Shown here: piece by piece, positions 20,539 through 32,300 of the stretch
How positions within the stretch are numbered: position 1 is the first letter of the stretch
Layout: every line of letters starts with the position of its first letter
Assembly: GCA_013180625.2 (NCBI GenBank)
Contig: SNVD02016092.1
Span: 1,215,411-1,279,410, forward strand
Direction of reading: 5' to 3'
Length of the DNA stretch: 64,000 bases
Source of the DNA: Boswellia sacra
Taxonomy: Eukaryota; Streptophyta; Magnoliopsida; Sapindales; Burseraceae
The notes under the pieces: generated by a model
Seen by the model: the letters and a program-made list of their open reading frames with translations, nothing else
Database searches by the model: none
What the model was told of the DNA's origin: nothing
Position numbers and translations under genes: made by a program

Positions 20539-23500
20539 AACGTTTGCCTTGCGCTTTATACTCGAGCCTATAATCGAACTCGGCCAAGAAATCTTGCCAT
20601 TTTGCTTGCTTGGGGCTAAGCTTCTTTTGAGTTTGGAAGTAGCTTGTTGTCACATTGTCGGTTTTGATGACAAAGTGGGAACCAAGCAAGTAGTGTCGCC
20701 AAACCCGTAGGCAATGGATGATGGCCGTCATTTCCTTCTCTTGGACCGTGTATCGACGCTCCGTGTCATTAAGCTTGCGGCTCTCGTATGCAATGGGGTG
20801 CCCTTCTTGCATGAGAACTCCGCCTATGGCAAAGTCTGATGCATCCGTGTGTAATTCAAAAGGCTTGGTGTGGTCGGGTAGCACCAACACCGGTTCTTCA
20901 CATATGGCCTTCTTTAGTTCCTTGAAGGCAAGTTGGCACTTTTCGGACCAGTGCCATGAGCGGTTCTTCTTGAGAAGATCCGTGAGAGGGGTGGCCTTGG
21001 CTGAGTAGCCCATGATAAACCGCCGATAATAATTAACCAACCCAAGAAAAGATCTAAGCTCTGGTACCTTGGTTGGAGGCTCCCACTCTTGTATGGCCTT
21101 CACCTTTGCTTTGTCCATCATGAGCTTTCCATCTCGTATCCGGTGGCCAAGGAACTCTACCTCTCGTTGGGCAAATGAACATTTCTCCTTCTTGACGTAG
21201 AGTTCGTTGTCGCGTAGCACTTGGAAGACTTGTTGGAGGTGTTGCACGTGCTCTTCAAGAGTAGTGCTATAGACCACAATATCATCCAAGTATACCACCA
21301 TAAATCGATCGAGATATGGATGGAATAACTTGTTCATGAGGGTGCAAAATATGGCGGGTGCATTGGTGAGACCGAATGGCATGACTAGAAATTCGTAAGC
21401 ACCGTACCTTGTTACACATGCGGTCTTTGGCTCGTCGCCTTTGGCAATGCGTACTTGGTAGTACCCCGATCTCAAGTCAAGCTTTGTGAAGTATCGAGCC
21501 TTCCCAAGTTGATCGAACAACTCCGCAATGAGTGGAATCGGGTACTTGTCCTTGATTGTTATCTTGTTAAGTGCCCGATAGTCGATACACATGCGGAGGG
21601 ATCCATCCTTCTTCTTTTGGAAGAGGACGGGTGCACTGTATGGAGCTTTGGAGGGTTGGATGTAACCTGCATCAAGTAAATCTTGGAGTTGCTTCTTCAA
21701 CTCCGCAAGTTTGGGCAGCGCCATGCGGTAAGGCGCCATGGCTGGAGGTTTTGCACCGGGCTCCAACTTGATCTCATGATCCACTTCCCGTCGTGGAGGC
21801 AACTTCTTTGGAAGTTCTTGGGGCATGACATCCTTGTATTTCTCAAGGATGGCTTGAATTTGCCTTGGCGTTGGGTCCTTGGCAATGGCAACGTCCTCTC
21901 CATCGTTTAGTTCTCGAACGGTGGCAAGGAAACTTGGATCCTTCTTCATTCCCCGTTTGAATTGTAGTGCGGAGAGCATTTTGCCTTCAACTTTTGTTGC
22001 ACGCTCCGCCATCACCATGTATGAATGACTCCCGTCGAGTATGTTGAGGGAGTTGGAAGATGGTATGGGGAAAGCATGGACTTGGTCGAAGAATTCCATG
22101 CCAAGCACTACTTGAAAATCATCCATGGGAATAATGGAGAAATCAAGCTTACCGTTCCATGTGCCAAGTTGTACCGTTGTTGCCTTGGACACTCCCAAGA
22201 TTGCCTTGGCGGGTGAGTTTACTGCCTTGATGGTCCCTCCTCCATTGGTATATTTGAGGCCCAACCGTTTGGCCTCATCTTCCGAAATGAAGTTGTGCGT
22301 GGCTCCCGTGTCAAGCATCGCACGCACGTCTTTGCCATTGATCGTGGCGCTCACATACATAAGACCCTTTTGCATAGGTGTAGGTCTTTTGAGTGCGCCA
22401 CTCGTGCGGAGAGAACCCATCCCCGCTTGTGGCTCTTCATTGTTTACGCCCTCATGTTGAGCGGCAAGGGCATTAAGAGTCTTCCTCTTTGGGCAATCCC
22501 GAACCCAATGAGGACCATCACATATAAAGCAAGGACTTTTAGGTTTAGGGGCTTCGAACTTACCTTTGTTAGGCGTGTCTCGTTTGTCCCCTCCGAAAGC
22601 CTTGCTTGCACCACCATCCTTTCGATCATGTCCTTTCTTGGTGTTTCGTTCTCCCCCACCTTTGCCATGGTTGGGCTTTCTTTCCTTCAATTGGGATGTG
22701 TAGTCGACAAGAGATTCGGCTATGGCTATGGCGTCATCAAGGTTTTGCACGCCACGCCTCTCAAGCTCAACCCTTGCCCAATCTTTTAACCCATCAAGGA
22801 AGTAGAAGAGGGAGTCTTTTTCGGACATACCTTCAATTTCAAGGATGATTGTGGTGAAGTCTTTGATGTACTCACGAATGGTGCCGCTTTGCTTCAAACG
22901 GCGGAGGCGACCCCTTGCCTCCTTTTCCGCATTGCTTGGAGAGAAATGCTTCCGTAGCTCTCTCTTAAAGTCCTCCCATGTGCGAAGGACGACGATGCCT
23001 TTGCCCGCGTCGTCATGTTTACGATGCCACCATAGTTGGGCTGCATCGCGAAGGAAAGTAGGCGCAATGCCTATTCTCGAAGCATCATCATAGACACCTT
23101 TCGCCTCAAAGTATTGCTCCAAGCCAAATAGGAAGTTTTCTACTTCTGTGGCGTTGCAAGTGCCATGGTATGTGGCGGGAGTTGGCACTTGCATGTTGCT
23201 TAGCCCACTAGGACTTGAGTAGGAGAGGCTAGCACGTTCACAACGGTGCTTCTCCCATTCCGTGCGTGATTCCTCCACTTCCGCACGAATTGCCCGCAAC
23301 TCACGCTCCACAAAGCTTCGTAAGCTAGCGAGCTCTCGTGTGAGGTTTTCACTAAACTCGAGTATTGTGGACTTTGTTGCTTGGGTGATCTCTCCATAAT
23401 CCGTCTCTAGGCCTTCGAGACGATCGGAGAGGCCCTCGATAGTATTGTCCATACTCGAAAGAGATTGCTCTATGCTAGCAACACGAGGCTCTAAGGATTC

Positions 23501-23614
23501 CGAGGAGAGAGCTTTGGACTTACCTCGTTTTCCTTGTGGGCGTGGTTGAGGTTGAGGTTGTTCCTCGCGTCCGCGGACTTGCTCCTCCATGGTCACTTCG
23601 ATATCGGATGCCAT
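20516..23614 (-). CDS. Gag-Pol polyprotein of element F: Gag, protease, RT, RNase H (1032-codon ORF)
   Basis: One open frame begins with [15 protein letters not shown] only 22 bases inside the PBS. Residues 40-125 look like a coiled coil; about 150-320 form the gypsy Gag core ([50 protein letters not shown]). A zinc knuckle CX2CX3HX4C ([13 protein letters not shown]) is near residue 360. Protease has the intact [12 protein letters not shown] site near 433. RT carries [39 protein letters not shown] and the catalytic [11 protein letters not shown] near 773. RNase H includes [16 protein letters not shown] near 920 and [11 protein letters not shown]. The frame ends abnormally ([10 protein letters not shown]) near 20520-20545, where a small indel moves the conserved continuation to the next ORF. 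Catalytic residues of all domains are present. Confidence 0.95.
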   Translation of the reverse strand: MASDIEVTMEEQVRGREEQPQPQPRPQGKRGKSKALSSESLEPRVASIEQSLSSMDNTIEGLSDRLEGLETDYGEITQATKSTILEFSENLTRELASLRSFVERELRAIRAEVEESRTEWEKHRCERASLSYSSPSGLSNMQVPTPATYHGTCNATEVENFLFGLEQYFEAKGVYDDASRIGIAPTFLRDAAQLWWHRKHDDAGKGIVVLRTWEDFKRELRKHFSPSNAEKEARGRLRRLKQSGTIREYIKDFTTIILEIEGMSEKDSLFYFLDGLKDWARVELERRGVQNLDDAIAIAESLVDYTSQLKERKPNHGKGGGERNTKKGHDRKDGGASKAFGGDKRDTPNKGKFEAPKPKSPCFICDGPHWVRDCPKRKTLNALAAQHEGVNNEEPQAGMGSLRTSGALKRPTPMQKGLMYVSATINGKDVRAMLDTGATHNFISEDEAKRLGLKYTNGGGTIKAVNSPAKAILGVSKATTVQLGTWNGKLDFSIIPMDDFQVVLGMEFFDQVHAFPIPSSNSLNILDGSHSYMVMAERATKVEGKMLSALQFKRGMKKDPSFLATVRELNDGEDVAIAKDPTPRQIQAILEKYKDVMPQELPKKLPPRREVDHEIKLEPGAKPPAMAPYRMALPKLAELKKQLQDLLDAGYIQPSKAPYSAPVLFQKKKDGSLRMCIDYRALNKITIKDKYPIPLIAELFDQLGKARYFTKLDLRSGYYQVRIAKGDEPKTACVTRYGAYEFLVMPFGLTNAPAIFCTLMNKLFHPYLDRFMVVYLDDIVVYSTTLEEHVQHLQQVFQVLRDNELYVKKEKCSFAQREVEFLGHRIRDGKLMMDKAKVKAIQEWEPPTKVPELRSFLGLVNYYRRFIMGYSAKATPLTDLLKKNRSWHWSEKCQLAFKELKKAICEEPVLVLPDHTKPFELHTDASDFAIGGVLMQEGHPIAYESRKLNDTERRYTVQEKEMTAIIHCLRVWRHYLLGSHFVIKTDNVTTSYFQTQKKLSPKQAKWQDFLAEFDYRLEYKAQGKRCDRCPKS

Positions 23615-23635
23615 TTGCTCTTGTGCTCGAACCGT

Positions 23636-23647
23636 GCTCTGATACCA
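23636..23647 (-). other. Primer-binding site of element F (initiator tRNA-Met)
   Basis: The minus strand reads TGGTATCAGAGC, a perfect 12-base complement to the 3' end of plant initiator tRNA-Met, two bases inside the 5' LTR. Confidence 0.95.
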
Positions 23648-23649
23648 AC

Positions 23650-24169
23650 TGTCACGAGCTTAGAGTTTTGCGCAGCTGCTCGTGCGGCACTTAGGCAACT
23701 TAAACCCGAAAGTTGCTAAGTAAGCCTTGTAGTTTACTTCTCGCTCAAGGAGAAGTTAGGACCGTTGAGCTAAAGAGCTTTAGAGACTAGAAGAAGAGAT
23801 GGCACTTAGAGGCAAGTATTGCTAATGTAAATGAGCTTTGTATTACACAAGAGAACTCTTACAATGCTTTGTGTTGTAATTGCTTGGATGCCTTACAAAT
23901 GAGCCATGGAGGGGTATTTATACTAATCCACCTCCCAAATGAATGGCTAGGATTTAATACATCCAATGGCCATAAATGAGTCCTACCTAATTTAGGTGTG
24001 GTAGATGAACTACCTTTGACAATGCATATTTACATGTGATAGTTGTACATATTTGACTTGCTAGAGTTTCTAGAAAATAGGCTTGGATTTGCATGCCTTC
24101 TAGAAATTGGGCCAAGCCTTTCTGCACATTTTGGGCCATTCTAACAAGCAAATTGGGCGGGCTGTGACA
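23650..24169 (-). repeat. 5' LTR of element F (520 bp)
   Basis: Bounded by TGTCACGAGC (23650) and GGGCTGTGACA (24169). GTATTTATA at 23914-23922 gives the minus-strand TATA box TATAAATAC that would drive Gag-Pol. Twelve substitutions separate it from the 3' copy. Confidence 0.96.
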
Positions 24170-24173
24170 AAAT

Positions 24174-24269
24174 GCTACAAATATGCTTAAGTTGAGGAAT
24201 TTAATGACACTATTAATGCAATATGATGAACTAAACTCTTATTAAACATGCATATTTAAGTGTTCATCA
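24174..24269 (-). repeat. 5' LTR of element B, right part after the F insertion
   Basis: GCTACAAATATGCTTAAG onward continues the LTR broken at 18472 and ends GTGTTCATCA at 24269. Together the two parts give 1527 bp, close to the 1529 bp of element C. Confidence 0.92.
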
Positions 24270-25140
24270 CTGAGACAACTATATGTGATACACAACATTC
24301 ATTCTTTTTTCATCCAAAAGTGCCAGATGGTCACAGCAATCCTGGTCCCATTTGTCTTAGGGGATCCCTCCTTCTGTCATGACCCTTGCTGACCGTATTC
24401 TTACTTTATAGGTAACATTGCTTTAGTCCTATAGACCAAAGAGAATACGGTTGCTCTTGTTGAACTTCTAGCGGTGGTTTTATATCCCCATAACATGAAT
24501 GGTAGCTTCTTGGCCTAGTCTTGATAAGTTTAAACCGTCTTTGCAAGCTTCTTCTTAATGTTCTTATTTACTGGCTCAACTGCACCATTAGCTTGTGGGC
24601 AGTATGGGGTTGATTTGTGATGCCCAATCTTGAGCATCTAAATAGATCCCTTATTTCCTTTCGGAACTGGACATCGTTACACCCTATATCTACAAATAAT
24701 GTGTCTTTCAATAAATCTGACCATTTATTTTGCCCCTAATTTATTGAAAGACTCAGCTTCTATCCACTTCTAGAAGTAGTCTATTGCTACAAACACATAT
24801 TGGTGTCTATTTAAGGCTGACAACTTTATTTCTTCGATGATATCAATTCCCAACATTGCGAAGGCCCAAGGCGATGTCATGCTCTACAATTCTATCTGTG
24901 GTTGGTGAGTTGAATCCCTAAGAATCTGACACTGATGACATGTTTCATAAACTTCACACAATCAGTCCTATGGTCAACAAGAAAAACCCTTGTCTCATGA
25001 TCTTCTTTGCTAAAGCTAGCCTATTCATTTAAGGCCCACAAACTCCTGTGTGAACTTCATCCATAATCTGCTGAGCCTTCCTCTGATCTACACATCTCAT
25101 ATGCAGACCATCTAACATCCTCTTATACATCATTCCTTCC
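24270..25140 (-). pseudogene. Integrase fragment of element E
   Basis: Read on the minus strand in pieces, the region shows a GQANGAVE-like core segment followed by NKNIKKKLAKTV, then LPFMLWGYKTTARSST and FSLVYRT. These match the integrase core of element D (NGGVEAANKNVKKILAKTV, LLFVLWCYRTTPES). TAA and TAG stops interrupt it several times. The reading stops at the B junction after LALLDEKRMN, a segment equivalent to LALIDEKKMK in D. Confidence 0.8.
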
Positions 25141-25151
25141 TAACATGTGAA

Positions 25152-25880
25152 TTATTGGGCTAACCGCCTTAAGGCTTTCCTATCCTTTTCATCTGCTTCC
25201 TTAGGAAAAGCTTTTCCTTCCAAATATCTCTTCAGGTCATAAGACCAAGGCTTTTCTTCGGCATCAACTTCCATCAACCAATCCTCTTGGTAACATGATG
25301 ACGAGCATATGTTACCACTAACAGCTTCATCATCATTTTCTCTGGATTCTACCAAATAGAGGCTAATCTCGCCAAAGCATTTGTAATTTGATTCTCTTCT
25401 CGAGACACATGCTTAAAGATACATTTGGTAAACTTTGTCATCAACTTCTTCACCTATTCTAGATACGGTTTGAGTTTCTCCTCCTTTACATCCCACTCTT
25501 CTTTTACCTGTAGGACAACCAGCTGTGAGTCTTTTATTACCTCAATTTCTTCAACACCCATTGCTACTACTATCCTTGACCCGAACACGCATGGCCTCAC
25601 ACTCTAGCATGTTGTTGATAGCTTTAAATCCCAATTTCTTGGCAAATGGTAGTATCTTTCCAATAGGCAAAATAATGACAACTCCTACTCCTGCTCTATT
25701 TTTGTTTATCGCTCTATCAAAATAAAGCTATCATCCTATCATTGCGATGGGCCCTAAGTGTTCATCAGAAACTCCAACTCCTAAGGTTCATCATTATCTA
25801 TTGAATTCATCACTAAAAATTCTACCAGTATTATTCCTTTCACCACTTTCTTACTAAAATATTCAATATCGAACTCTGAC
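25152..25880 (-). pseudogene. Second RNase H/spacer region of element E
   Basis: The frame 25355-25152 contains EVDAEEKPWSYDLKRYLEGK, equivalent to the DEKPWFYDFKRYLEER segment of D at 50420-50470 that links the second RNase H to integrase. Between 25360 and 25880 short minus-strand pieces would correspond to the extra (archaeal-like) RNase H typical of Tat elements, but stops make them hard to follow. The extra domain is better seen in D. Confidence 0.6.
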
Positions 25881-25882
25881 AA

Positions 25883-26302
25883 CTATATCAACCATCTTGC
25901 CAGTGTTCCTACCAACAATGATGCTTCACACAGATACTTCATCGGGTCCATTTTGGAGATTACTTGTACCTTGTTTGATTGAAAATAGTGCCTTAGCTTT
26001 TTTGAGGCCCACACCATTACTAAGTAGGTCTTTTCCATTTGAGTGGACTTATGCTCATATCCCAACAACTTCTTACTCAAGTAGTAGATTGCATGTTCCA
26101 TACCATTCTTATCAGCTTTTACCAGCATGGCTCCTACTGCCTCTTCTTCAATTGCCAAATATAGGATCAATGGCTTTCCTAGCTTTGGGGATCTCAATAG
26201 TGGCGAGTTAGTCAAATATTCTTTTACTTTCTCGAAGGCCTTCTGGCACTGTTCATTCCATTCTACTAGCTGATTCTTCCTTAATAGTTTTAAAATTAGC
26301 AT
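25883..26302 (-). pseudogene. RNase H of element E
   Basis: The 139-residue frame carries VEWNEQCQKAFEKVKEYLTN, a PLILYLAIEEEAVGAMLV segment, HAIYYLSKKLLGYEHKSTQ and KKLRHYFQSNKVQVISKMDP. This is the standard RT-linked RNase H of Ty3/gypsy Pol. At HYFQ it has CAA where D has TAG (49728). It is separated from RT by a frame break near 26310. Confidence 0.85.
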
Positions 26303-26328
26303 ACATATAGCTGTGTGTTAGCAATAAG

Positions 26329-27299
26329 CTAGTTTATGTATTGGATTTTTTCCAAAAATCCACCAGCCTCTTCCTCTGTTTTCGGCATTGGTATCTCTAT
26401 GATAGCTTTTACCTTATCCCAATTAACCTCTATGCCCCGTACTCCAACTATAAATCCAAACAAATTTCCCGATGTCATTCTGAACATGCACTTCTTCGGG
26501 TTCAAATGTAATTGCCACTTCTCTACCCTCTCTAGAAATTTCTCTAAAGCTCCTTTCTGATGTATCAAACTTGACCATCATGTCATCCACATAAACCTCA
26601 ATCTCCTTATGGATCATGTCATGAAAGAGGGTTGTGGCCATCCTTTGATAAGTCGGTCTAGCGTTTTCCAACTCAAATGGCATCACTTTATGGCAATAAG
26701 TCCCCCATTTTGTGATAAAGGTAATTTTCATCTTGTCTTCAACCACCATCATGCTCTAATTGTAGCCTGAGAACCCATCAACAATGAAAACATTTTGCTT
26801 GAGGTTGCACTGTCCACCAATACATCTATATGAGGCAAAGGGAAATCGTCCTTTGGTAAGGCTTTGTTCAAATCCCAATAGTCCAAACACATCCTTACTC
26901 TTTCATCCTTCTTTGGGATCGAGACTATGTTAGTTGGCCACTGATGGTAGTTGACCATGTCTAAGAACCTTGCGTCTATCTACTTAGTGACGTCTTCCTT
27001 GATCTTTTGTGCCCATTTTGGCCTTATCATTCTCAATTTTTGTTTAACTAACCTCATGTGTAGATAAGTGGGGATGATATGTTCTGCTATCTCTGATCAA
27101 CTCCAGGCATGTTGTCGTAGGACCAAACGAATTCCTTCTCATGTTCTTTTAATATTTTTTTTTTCAAATCTCTCTCTTTCCTCAAAGTTGCATCGTGAGT
27201 AATGCATATGTTCTTTGGATTATCAGTTGCACCAAGATTAACATTATGAGTGTTCATTAGACAAATGTCGAATATGCTATTAAAATGAAATTCATGCAA
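26329..27299 (-). pseudogene. Reverse transcriptase of element E
   Basis: Four short frames cover RT. 27299-27087 matches the N-terminal region of D's Pol (NSIFDICLMNTHNVNLG vs TSKFDIHTIQTHDINLG). 26958-26749 has QWPTNIVSIPKKDERVRMCL and DYWDLNKALPKDDFPLPHID. 26752-26423 has MPFELENARPTYQRMA and the catalytic EVYVDDMMVK. 26568-26329 has the thumb with NPKKCMFRMTSG and VNWDKVKAIIEIPMP. The first aspartate region is decayed (FSLLMGSQA). Confidence 0.88.
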
Positions 27300-27635
27300 G
27301 CTACCGTCAAGAAAAACATCTTATAAATAAGCAAGGTTAGATTTCATTTCATTAAATTTATTTACAAACAAAGCATCCTCAAACAAATCAGGAACAAAAA
27401 CATCCTCATAACAAGTATCAACCATTTCTTCAACGAGGGTGACCAAGTTCATCTGAGTGTGCTACTTCTTTCACCAGTTATTCTCCCAGCATCAGCTTTT
27501 CCATCTCTTTGTCGTGCTCACTAATCTCCTGAGCCTTGAAATTCATCACATCCTTGAAGATTTCAAATTATGGCTTCAAGATCCCATTATAGGTGCATGG
27601 CTTAGCTTCTCTAACATATATGACATCCTCAGCTT

Positions 27636-28260
27636 TTACAAACTTAATGGGCCCTTTACCCTCAATTGGGCACATGTTTTTATTAGAGTCATAACCCAGT
27701 CTTCTCTTATTGGTTTGCCCCTAAATTTCAAGGAAAGTGGGACTCCAACAAAGCTCTTTCCAAGCCCTGTCTTGGGTATGTACTCTTGTTTCTTAATGAT
27801 CTCAACGACCACTAGGTTAATCTGATCTATCATTGACACTTGGTATCCTCCCACATAGGGTATCTCCCCCTCTTTTGTGCTTAAGGTTGCAACTGCAGGT
27901 GAGGAATTTGTTTGAATTGTTATCTCTTCTCCCTCAGAGTTAAAGTGGATGGCTTGATGCATAGTAGACGACACACCTCTTAAGGGATGGAACCATGCAC
28001 GTCTTAGTAATGTTGCAAAGGTTACTAGGATATCTAGTACAGTAAACCCCACCATCACTTCAATTGGACTTGTTTTCACCAAGGCCTTGAAAGTTTCAAC
28101 TGCGCTTCTTTTTGTGTCATTATAAGCTTTGATGACGACCTAGGATGATTCCAATTCATCCTGCTCAATCCTGAATTTGCTCAAGAGCCTCAACAGTACT
28201 AGATTGATCCTCAATTCATCGTTTACCATAACATATGAGGTCTTCTTCCCTTAAATCTTG
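27636..28260 (-). pseudogene. Protease region of element E
   Basis: Frame 28082-27636 contains MVGFTVLDILVTFATLLRRA and WFHPLRGVSSTMHQ, matching the late protease segment of D (TKFTILDIQVTFAILLGQ, AWFHPLVGVLS). It then runs into GEIPYVGGYQVSMIDQINLV, the linker before RT. The catalytic D-[DT]-G part should lie at 28090-28260, where the reading is broken by stops and could not be confirmed. Confidence 0.75.
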
Positions 28261-28560
28261 GCTCCTATGAAGAGCGATTTGTTCTGATTCCTTCCTTCTA
28301 AGGGTAGATCAACATCGGAGAAACTAATAAAGCCTCAGGTCTTTCTTCACCTTCTTTAGAGTAACCACTGTAATCATCTCCTCAGGGCTAGAGACAAGGG
28401 AGATTTGTATTCCGGCTAAGGCTTTAGCCATTGCTTCTCGGTGTTTTTGGGACGAAATGAGCAAGTACCAAATGCTTGCATTAGCTTATGTCTTCTTTAA
28501 CTATTTGAGGAGCAAGTCATCCTTCTTTCTCTTCTTTTCGTCATCCTATCCTTCTTTCTT

Positions 28561-29712
28561 TTATTCTCCTTCGATTTCCTTGGCTTTTTGGTTCTCATAG
28601 AACCTCCTACTCTGGGTTAAGCCTTGAACCTCTTCCTCCTTCTTATTGGCTACCCTCATGCTCTCACTCTTTAGTCTTTCTCCCTCGATCTGTGTTCTTT
28701 CTTCATTAGTAAAGCTATCCCAAAAATCATCCTTCTTTCTATTATCTCCACTATTCTCAAAATTATCCCAAAAGTCTTCTATGATTTCTTTCTTATTTCT
28801 TGGTTTTATCCCTTCTCCGTCACGAAAGTCTTCCCAGAAGTCATGAAGGGTTTTGTCATTATCCCAGATTCCCAGAACTATATTGCTCTCTTCTTTGTCC
28901 TCATTATTGCTAACAGACATGTCAACTTCCATCCATCTAGCACTTTAGGAGTATACCTCTATTGTCATGAATGTGATGTCAAATGATTTCTCGACAATCG
29001 ACATCTATTCCTTGAATTATGTTAAAGTCATTTCTACCCATCTTCGTTGGATTTGGATCTTGACCTTTGTCAGTGTTCTGTGGTCATCCTTAAAGGACTT
29101 TTGGATTTCTTCTTCCATATGTCCAAACCCAATCATAAGGACCTTTTCTTCACTTTAATCATTGTCACTATTGCTAATCCAAATTGGTTGTGACCCTGTC
29201 CCTTCTTTCATCTATCTCCCTATTTTCTCAAGTGACTCCACCTCGAGAGTAGACCTCAAATGCTAAAGTTGTTACATAAACAGTTTCTTCCCTTTCTTAC
29301 ATCTATCCTGTTCTTCCTTCTCTTTCAACCACCCTTTGGATTGTGGCATGGTCAACTCCATCTGTTTTCCCTAAATTTGGACTGTGACTAGCAATGGAGT
29401 CACGTGGATTAGCCCATTTGTATCTTCCTACTTCCCTTCTTCAAAAGATCTCAGTATCTCTACCTTTGTAATTCTTGAGCTAATCACAAAGACCTTTTGT
29501 AAGTGCCTATTAAGATCTTCTTCCTCACTCAGTGACGTGTATTCGCTCTTACTACCCGTGCCACTGAGCGGTGTGTACTCATCATCTCCATTATCAAATA
29601 GGGTGTATTCAACCTTATCCTCCCCTATAAAGGTATGTATGTACTTTTCCTCATCATTGCTAGGTGGACTATACTTGTCTTCTCCCCCAAGTGGCTTATA
29701 TTTACATAGCAC
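28561..29712 (-). pseudogene. Acidic Gag-protease linker of element E with repeated short motifs
   Basis: Two open frames stand out. 28932-28561 is strongly acidic and contains three spaced copies of a D-F-W-[DE]-x-F motif (DFWEDF, DFWDNF, DFWDSF). 29712-29428 has about six units of 10-12 residues with tyrosines: YKPL, YSPP, YIHT, YTLF, YTPL and YTSL, each followed by an acidic run. Element D has a differently composed K/E-rich segment at the same place. No enzymatic domain is recognised. The open frames may partly reflect biased composition, but the repeats are real. Confidence 0.55.
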
Positions 29713-30784
29713 CTTTCATTCACTTTCCTCATCTTCGCTCGGACACACCCATTCAACTTCCAAGCATTGTTTGGCCCCTTTTCTAGCCATCTATTTCTTT
29801 ATGAAGGGGTTCTCTTCGTTCACCTTTATCCTTCGTCTAGGCAGCCTTGCTTGGCTCCCTTTCTTGACATCTAGTCTCTCTTGAAGGTGCTCAATATTCT
29901 AGCCTTTTCTCTTTCTTCCTACCTCCTATAGGAGCAATTTTACACATTTGCCCTAATCCATTTCTCCTTGAAGGCACTCAAAATTCTGGCCTTCCTTTCT
30001 TCTTCCTCATTCTTCTCAAAGGTCCTTAGAATTTCTTCCTTAGTAACTCTTGAATCTATCATGTTTACATTTGGCTGACACATTTATGAGGCTAGGCAAT
30101 GGGTTGTTACGAGTGTTGGGCTACTGTTTCCTAGGATCTGGTATTCGACTGTTATCGATGAGATCTTCTATCTCACTTGAAGCTGTGTACAATGATCAGT
30201 AAGGTGGTCAGTGGTTTGGTGGAAGTAACAGTGTTCATCAAACTTATGAATGGGTAGAGAAGGACCCTACTAGTCCTTCTTTGGCAATAACAGCAACTCA
30301 GAAAGTGCATGCAGCTTCTAAAAAATCTTGGACAATAGCTGCCGTAGATTGTTGAACTTCTTCTGTGGTCGAACCGCATTCACTTCAACACTTTTGGAGG
30401 TTGATCCTCCTCATCCTCCTCTTTCTCCTTCTTAGAAGAAATTCCTTCTTGGGAAATTATTCTTTTGTTCAACCTCAGAAACCTCAATGTAGATGCCAAA
30501 ATAGTATAAATATTTGAAAATCCTTAATAGAAACCTAGTCAGTCCGTCCCAGATAGGAGTAAGAGCTTCCTTCACGGTTATCCCTACTTGGTCTTTCTTT
30601 GAGGGCCTTGAAACCATATGTGTGGCCTTTCCTCTTCAGCAAAATAGATACTCTGAAAATGTGTCACCTTACTTCTATTGGGTTGTCTCTAGGCCTTGCA
30701 ATGTCACAACAGGTGGGTGTTGATGGAGTACTGATCAATAAACCTCTCAGATAGCTCAGTCCAATCTTCTTTTATTATGTCCTC

Positions 30785-31303
30785 CTATTTAAGATACCAC
30801 TCCAGTGCTTGTCCCTCTAATGAGTGAATAAGGAATTTGAGAGTCAACTCCCTTGATAGGCCTGTCATGCCAATCACAGCAGCATAATGTTGGAGGTGAG
30901 ACCTCATATTCCCATCCCCTGTGAACTTTACCAGATTTGGCGTCTTAAACTTGGAAGGTAACCCTTCAATCTGCATATCCGAAAGGTCTTCTATTTTCTC
31001 TAGTCCCTTCTTTTTCATCATCACTTAAAGCTTCTCTAGGTCCCTTTTCATGGCTTCTATCTGTTTGGCCTCCTTGGCCTTAAGGTACTCCTCTTTATCA
31101 TGGAACCCCTCCTTAGTGTGTTGGTTTACCTGGCCTTCTTTAGTGTTTCCATCCTTCGATCTATTAGACAAATCATTGTTGAAACCCTCTCTATTTAGTG
31201 TTGTCATAGGTCCCATACCTGATGGAAGCCTGGTAGCTATCAGATTCATCATTTCTAGCATCTGTTGTCTCATGACATCCATGTATATCCTCATTTGATC
31301 CAT
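30785..31303 (-). pseudogene. Gag of element E
   Basis: 31303-31025 is an N-terminal region (MDQMRIYMDVMRQQMLEMMN, then a hydrophilic KEGFHDKEEYLKAKEAKQ part). A TAA at 31024-31022 interrupts it, and the same frame continues at 31024-30785 with GLPSKFKTPNLVKFTGDGN, RSHLQHYAAVIGMTGLS and FLIHSLEGQALEWYLK. That is the Tat-type Gag core, matching LPKFNGEGNPKTYLRQYA in D. The remainder (30784-29720) is broken by stops. Confidence 0.85.
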
Positions 31304-32300
31304 ACCACTTGAAGGGTTCTGTTCGGGTATTCTTATGATTTCCTCTTCTTTTGATTCTGCTGTGTCCTCTTTTAGCTCCAGTCTGCGTAATCAGGCTTCC
31401 CGCCTGACCTAAACTATGATGACCATAGGCACAAGGGGTCAGCATGATGTGTGGATGCATGCTCATTCAAAGCATAGAAGCACAGTCACAACATAGTTAT
31501 CCTTCCAACTTATTCCTCCCACACATTGGTGAAGTCATCTCCCTAGGATTTTTAGCTTTTGTCTCCCCATCAGTTGGGGATAAAGAGCTGACAAATATTC
31601 TCTCAAGACTAGGTCCTTTCTTATGAGTGCACATGATTTCCAAGATCCCATACTTAACTACTGTTTGACTATTTTTCAAATCACAACCACGACCCTATGA
31701 TATGCTCGTACCGATTTCCAGACATGTGCTTATCACAAAATCCCTAGTGATTAATTACAAGACAATCTAACGGTGGTTACTTATGGTTTTGAGGTGTGCA
31801 AACCCCCTCCAAAGAGGTGAAAACATTATGTAACTAAGACTGATACCTTAACTGCTATGATAATGATTCGACAATAACTGGGTATCGTCTAGTTAATATG
31901 GAAACATAATTAGAAATTCTGTGCTTGGTTATAGAAGGCTCTCACCCTTCTCTAAGAGATTTGTGGTTTTCATATGTCTTAAAGGATTCATGCAAACAAT
32001 CAAAGATTTTGAGGTACTCCTAGGGATAGTAATGAAGCTTAGGGTCCCTTTGAGCGAGAGGTACCTTCGAGTGGAAGGTAGCCCATTTTTATACCACCTT
32101 AATGGTACATGCTCAAGGTGGTGATTATCAGTGATATGGGTCTCCAAGGCTCGAGTAGAACTTAAGGAATCCCTATACCAAAGCCACCTATCAAATAAAA
32201 GGCAGTTGTGCAGTGTGTGAAAATGTAGTGATGCATTAGGATTACATAAATAGCAAAGAACAGAAGAACTCAATATTCCTAATGGAATTAACGTCTTTAG
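31304..32300 (-). other. Element E 5' untranslated region
   Basis: About 1 kb between PBS and Gag with no recognisable coding. It resembles in layout the leaders of X (41444-42480), D (44355-45140) and D2 (55466-56060). Several small ORFs on both strands have no recognisable content. Confidence 0.6.

Larger units (their letters stand above)
18473..24169 (-). mobile_element. Element F: young chromovirus (Ty3/gypsy with chromodomain), 5.7 kb, nested in the 5' LTR of B
   Basis: Two 520-bp LTRs flank an internal region with tRNA-iMet PBS, Gag-Pol and an integrase ending in a chromodomain. Comparing the LTRs by eye I count 12 substitutions in 520 bp (about 2.3 percent), 10 of them transitions, and no indels. 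The insertion is flanked by AAAT and the empty site is preserved in sister LTRs. The compact size fits small chromovirus lineages such as Reina or Galadriel; I cannot choose between them. Only two frame breaks separate it from an uninterrupted polyprotein. Confidence 0.95.
7078..24269 (-). mobile_element. Element B: Athila-like Ty3/gypsy retrotransposon with cysteine-rich protein + LOG cassette; hosts nested element F
   Basis: Read on the minus strand the order is 5' LTR (24269-17042, interrupted by F), tRNA-Asp PBS, gag, protease, RT, RNase H, integrase, cysteine-rich gene, LOG, 3' UTR, PPT and 3' LTR (8433-7078). It is full-length in structure but holds many stops and frameshifts. No target-site duplication is visible: left flank ATACC, right flank CTGAG. 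The two LTRs also differ by about 170 bp, so B may be a recombinant. On its right it cuts element E inside the integrase. It lies tail-to-tail with element A. Confidence 0.9.

Noticed and set aside
19050..23397. Plus-strand ORFs across element F
   Set aside because: They are antisense shadows of the long Gag-Pol frame on the minus strand.
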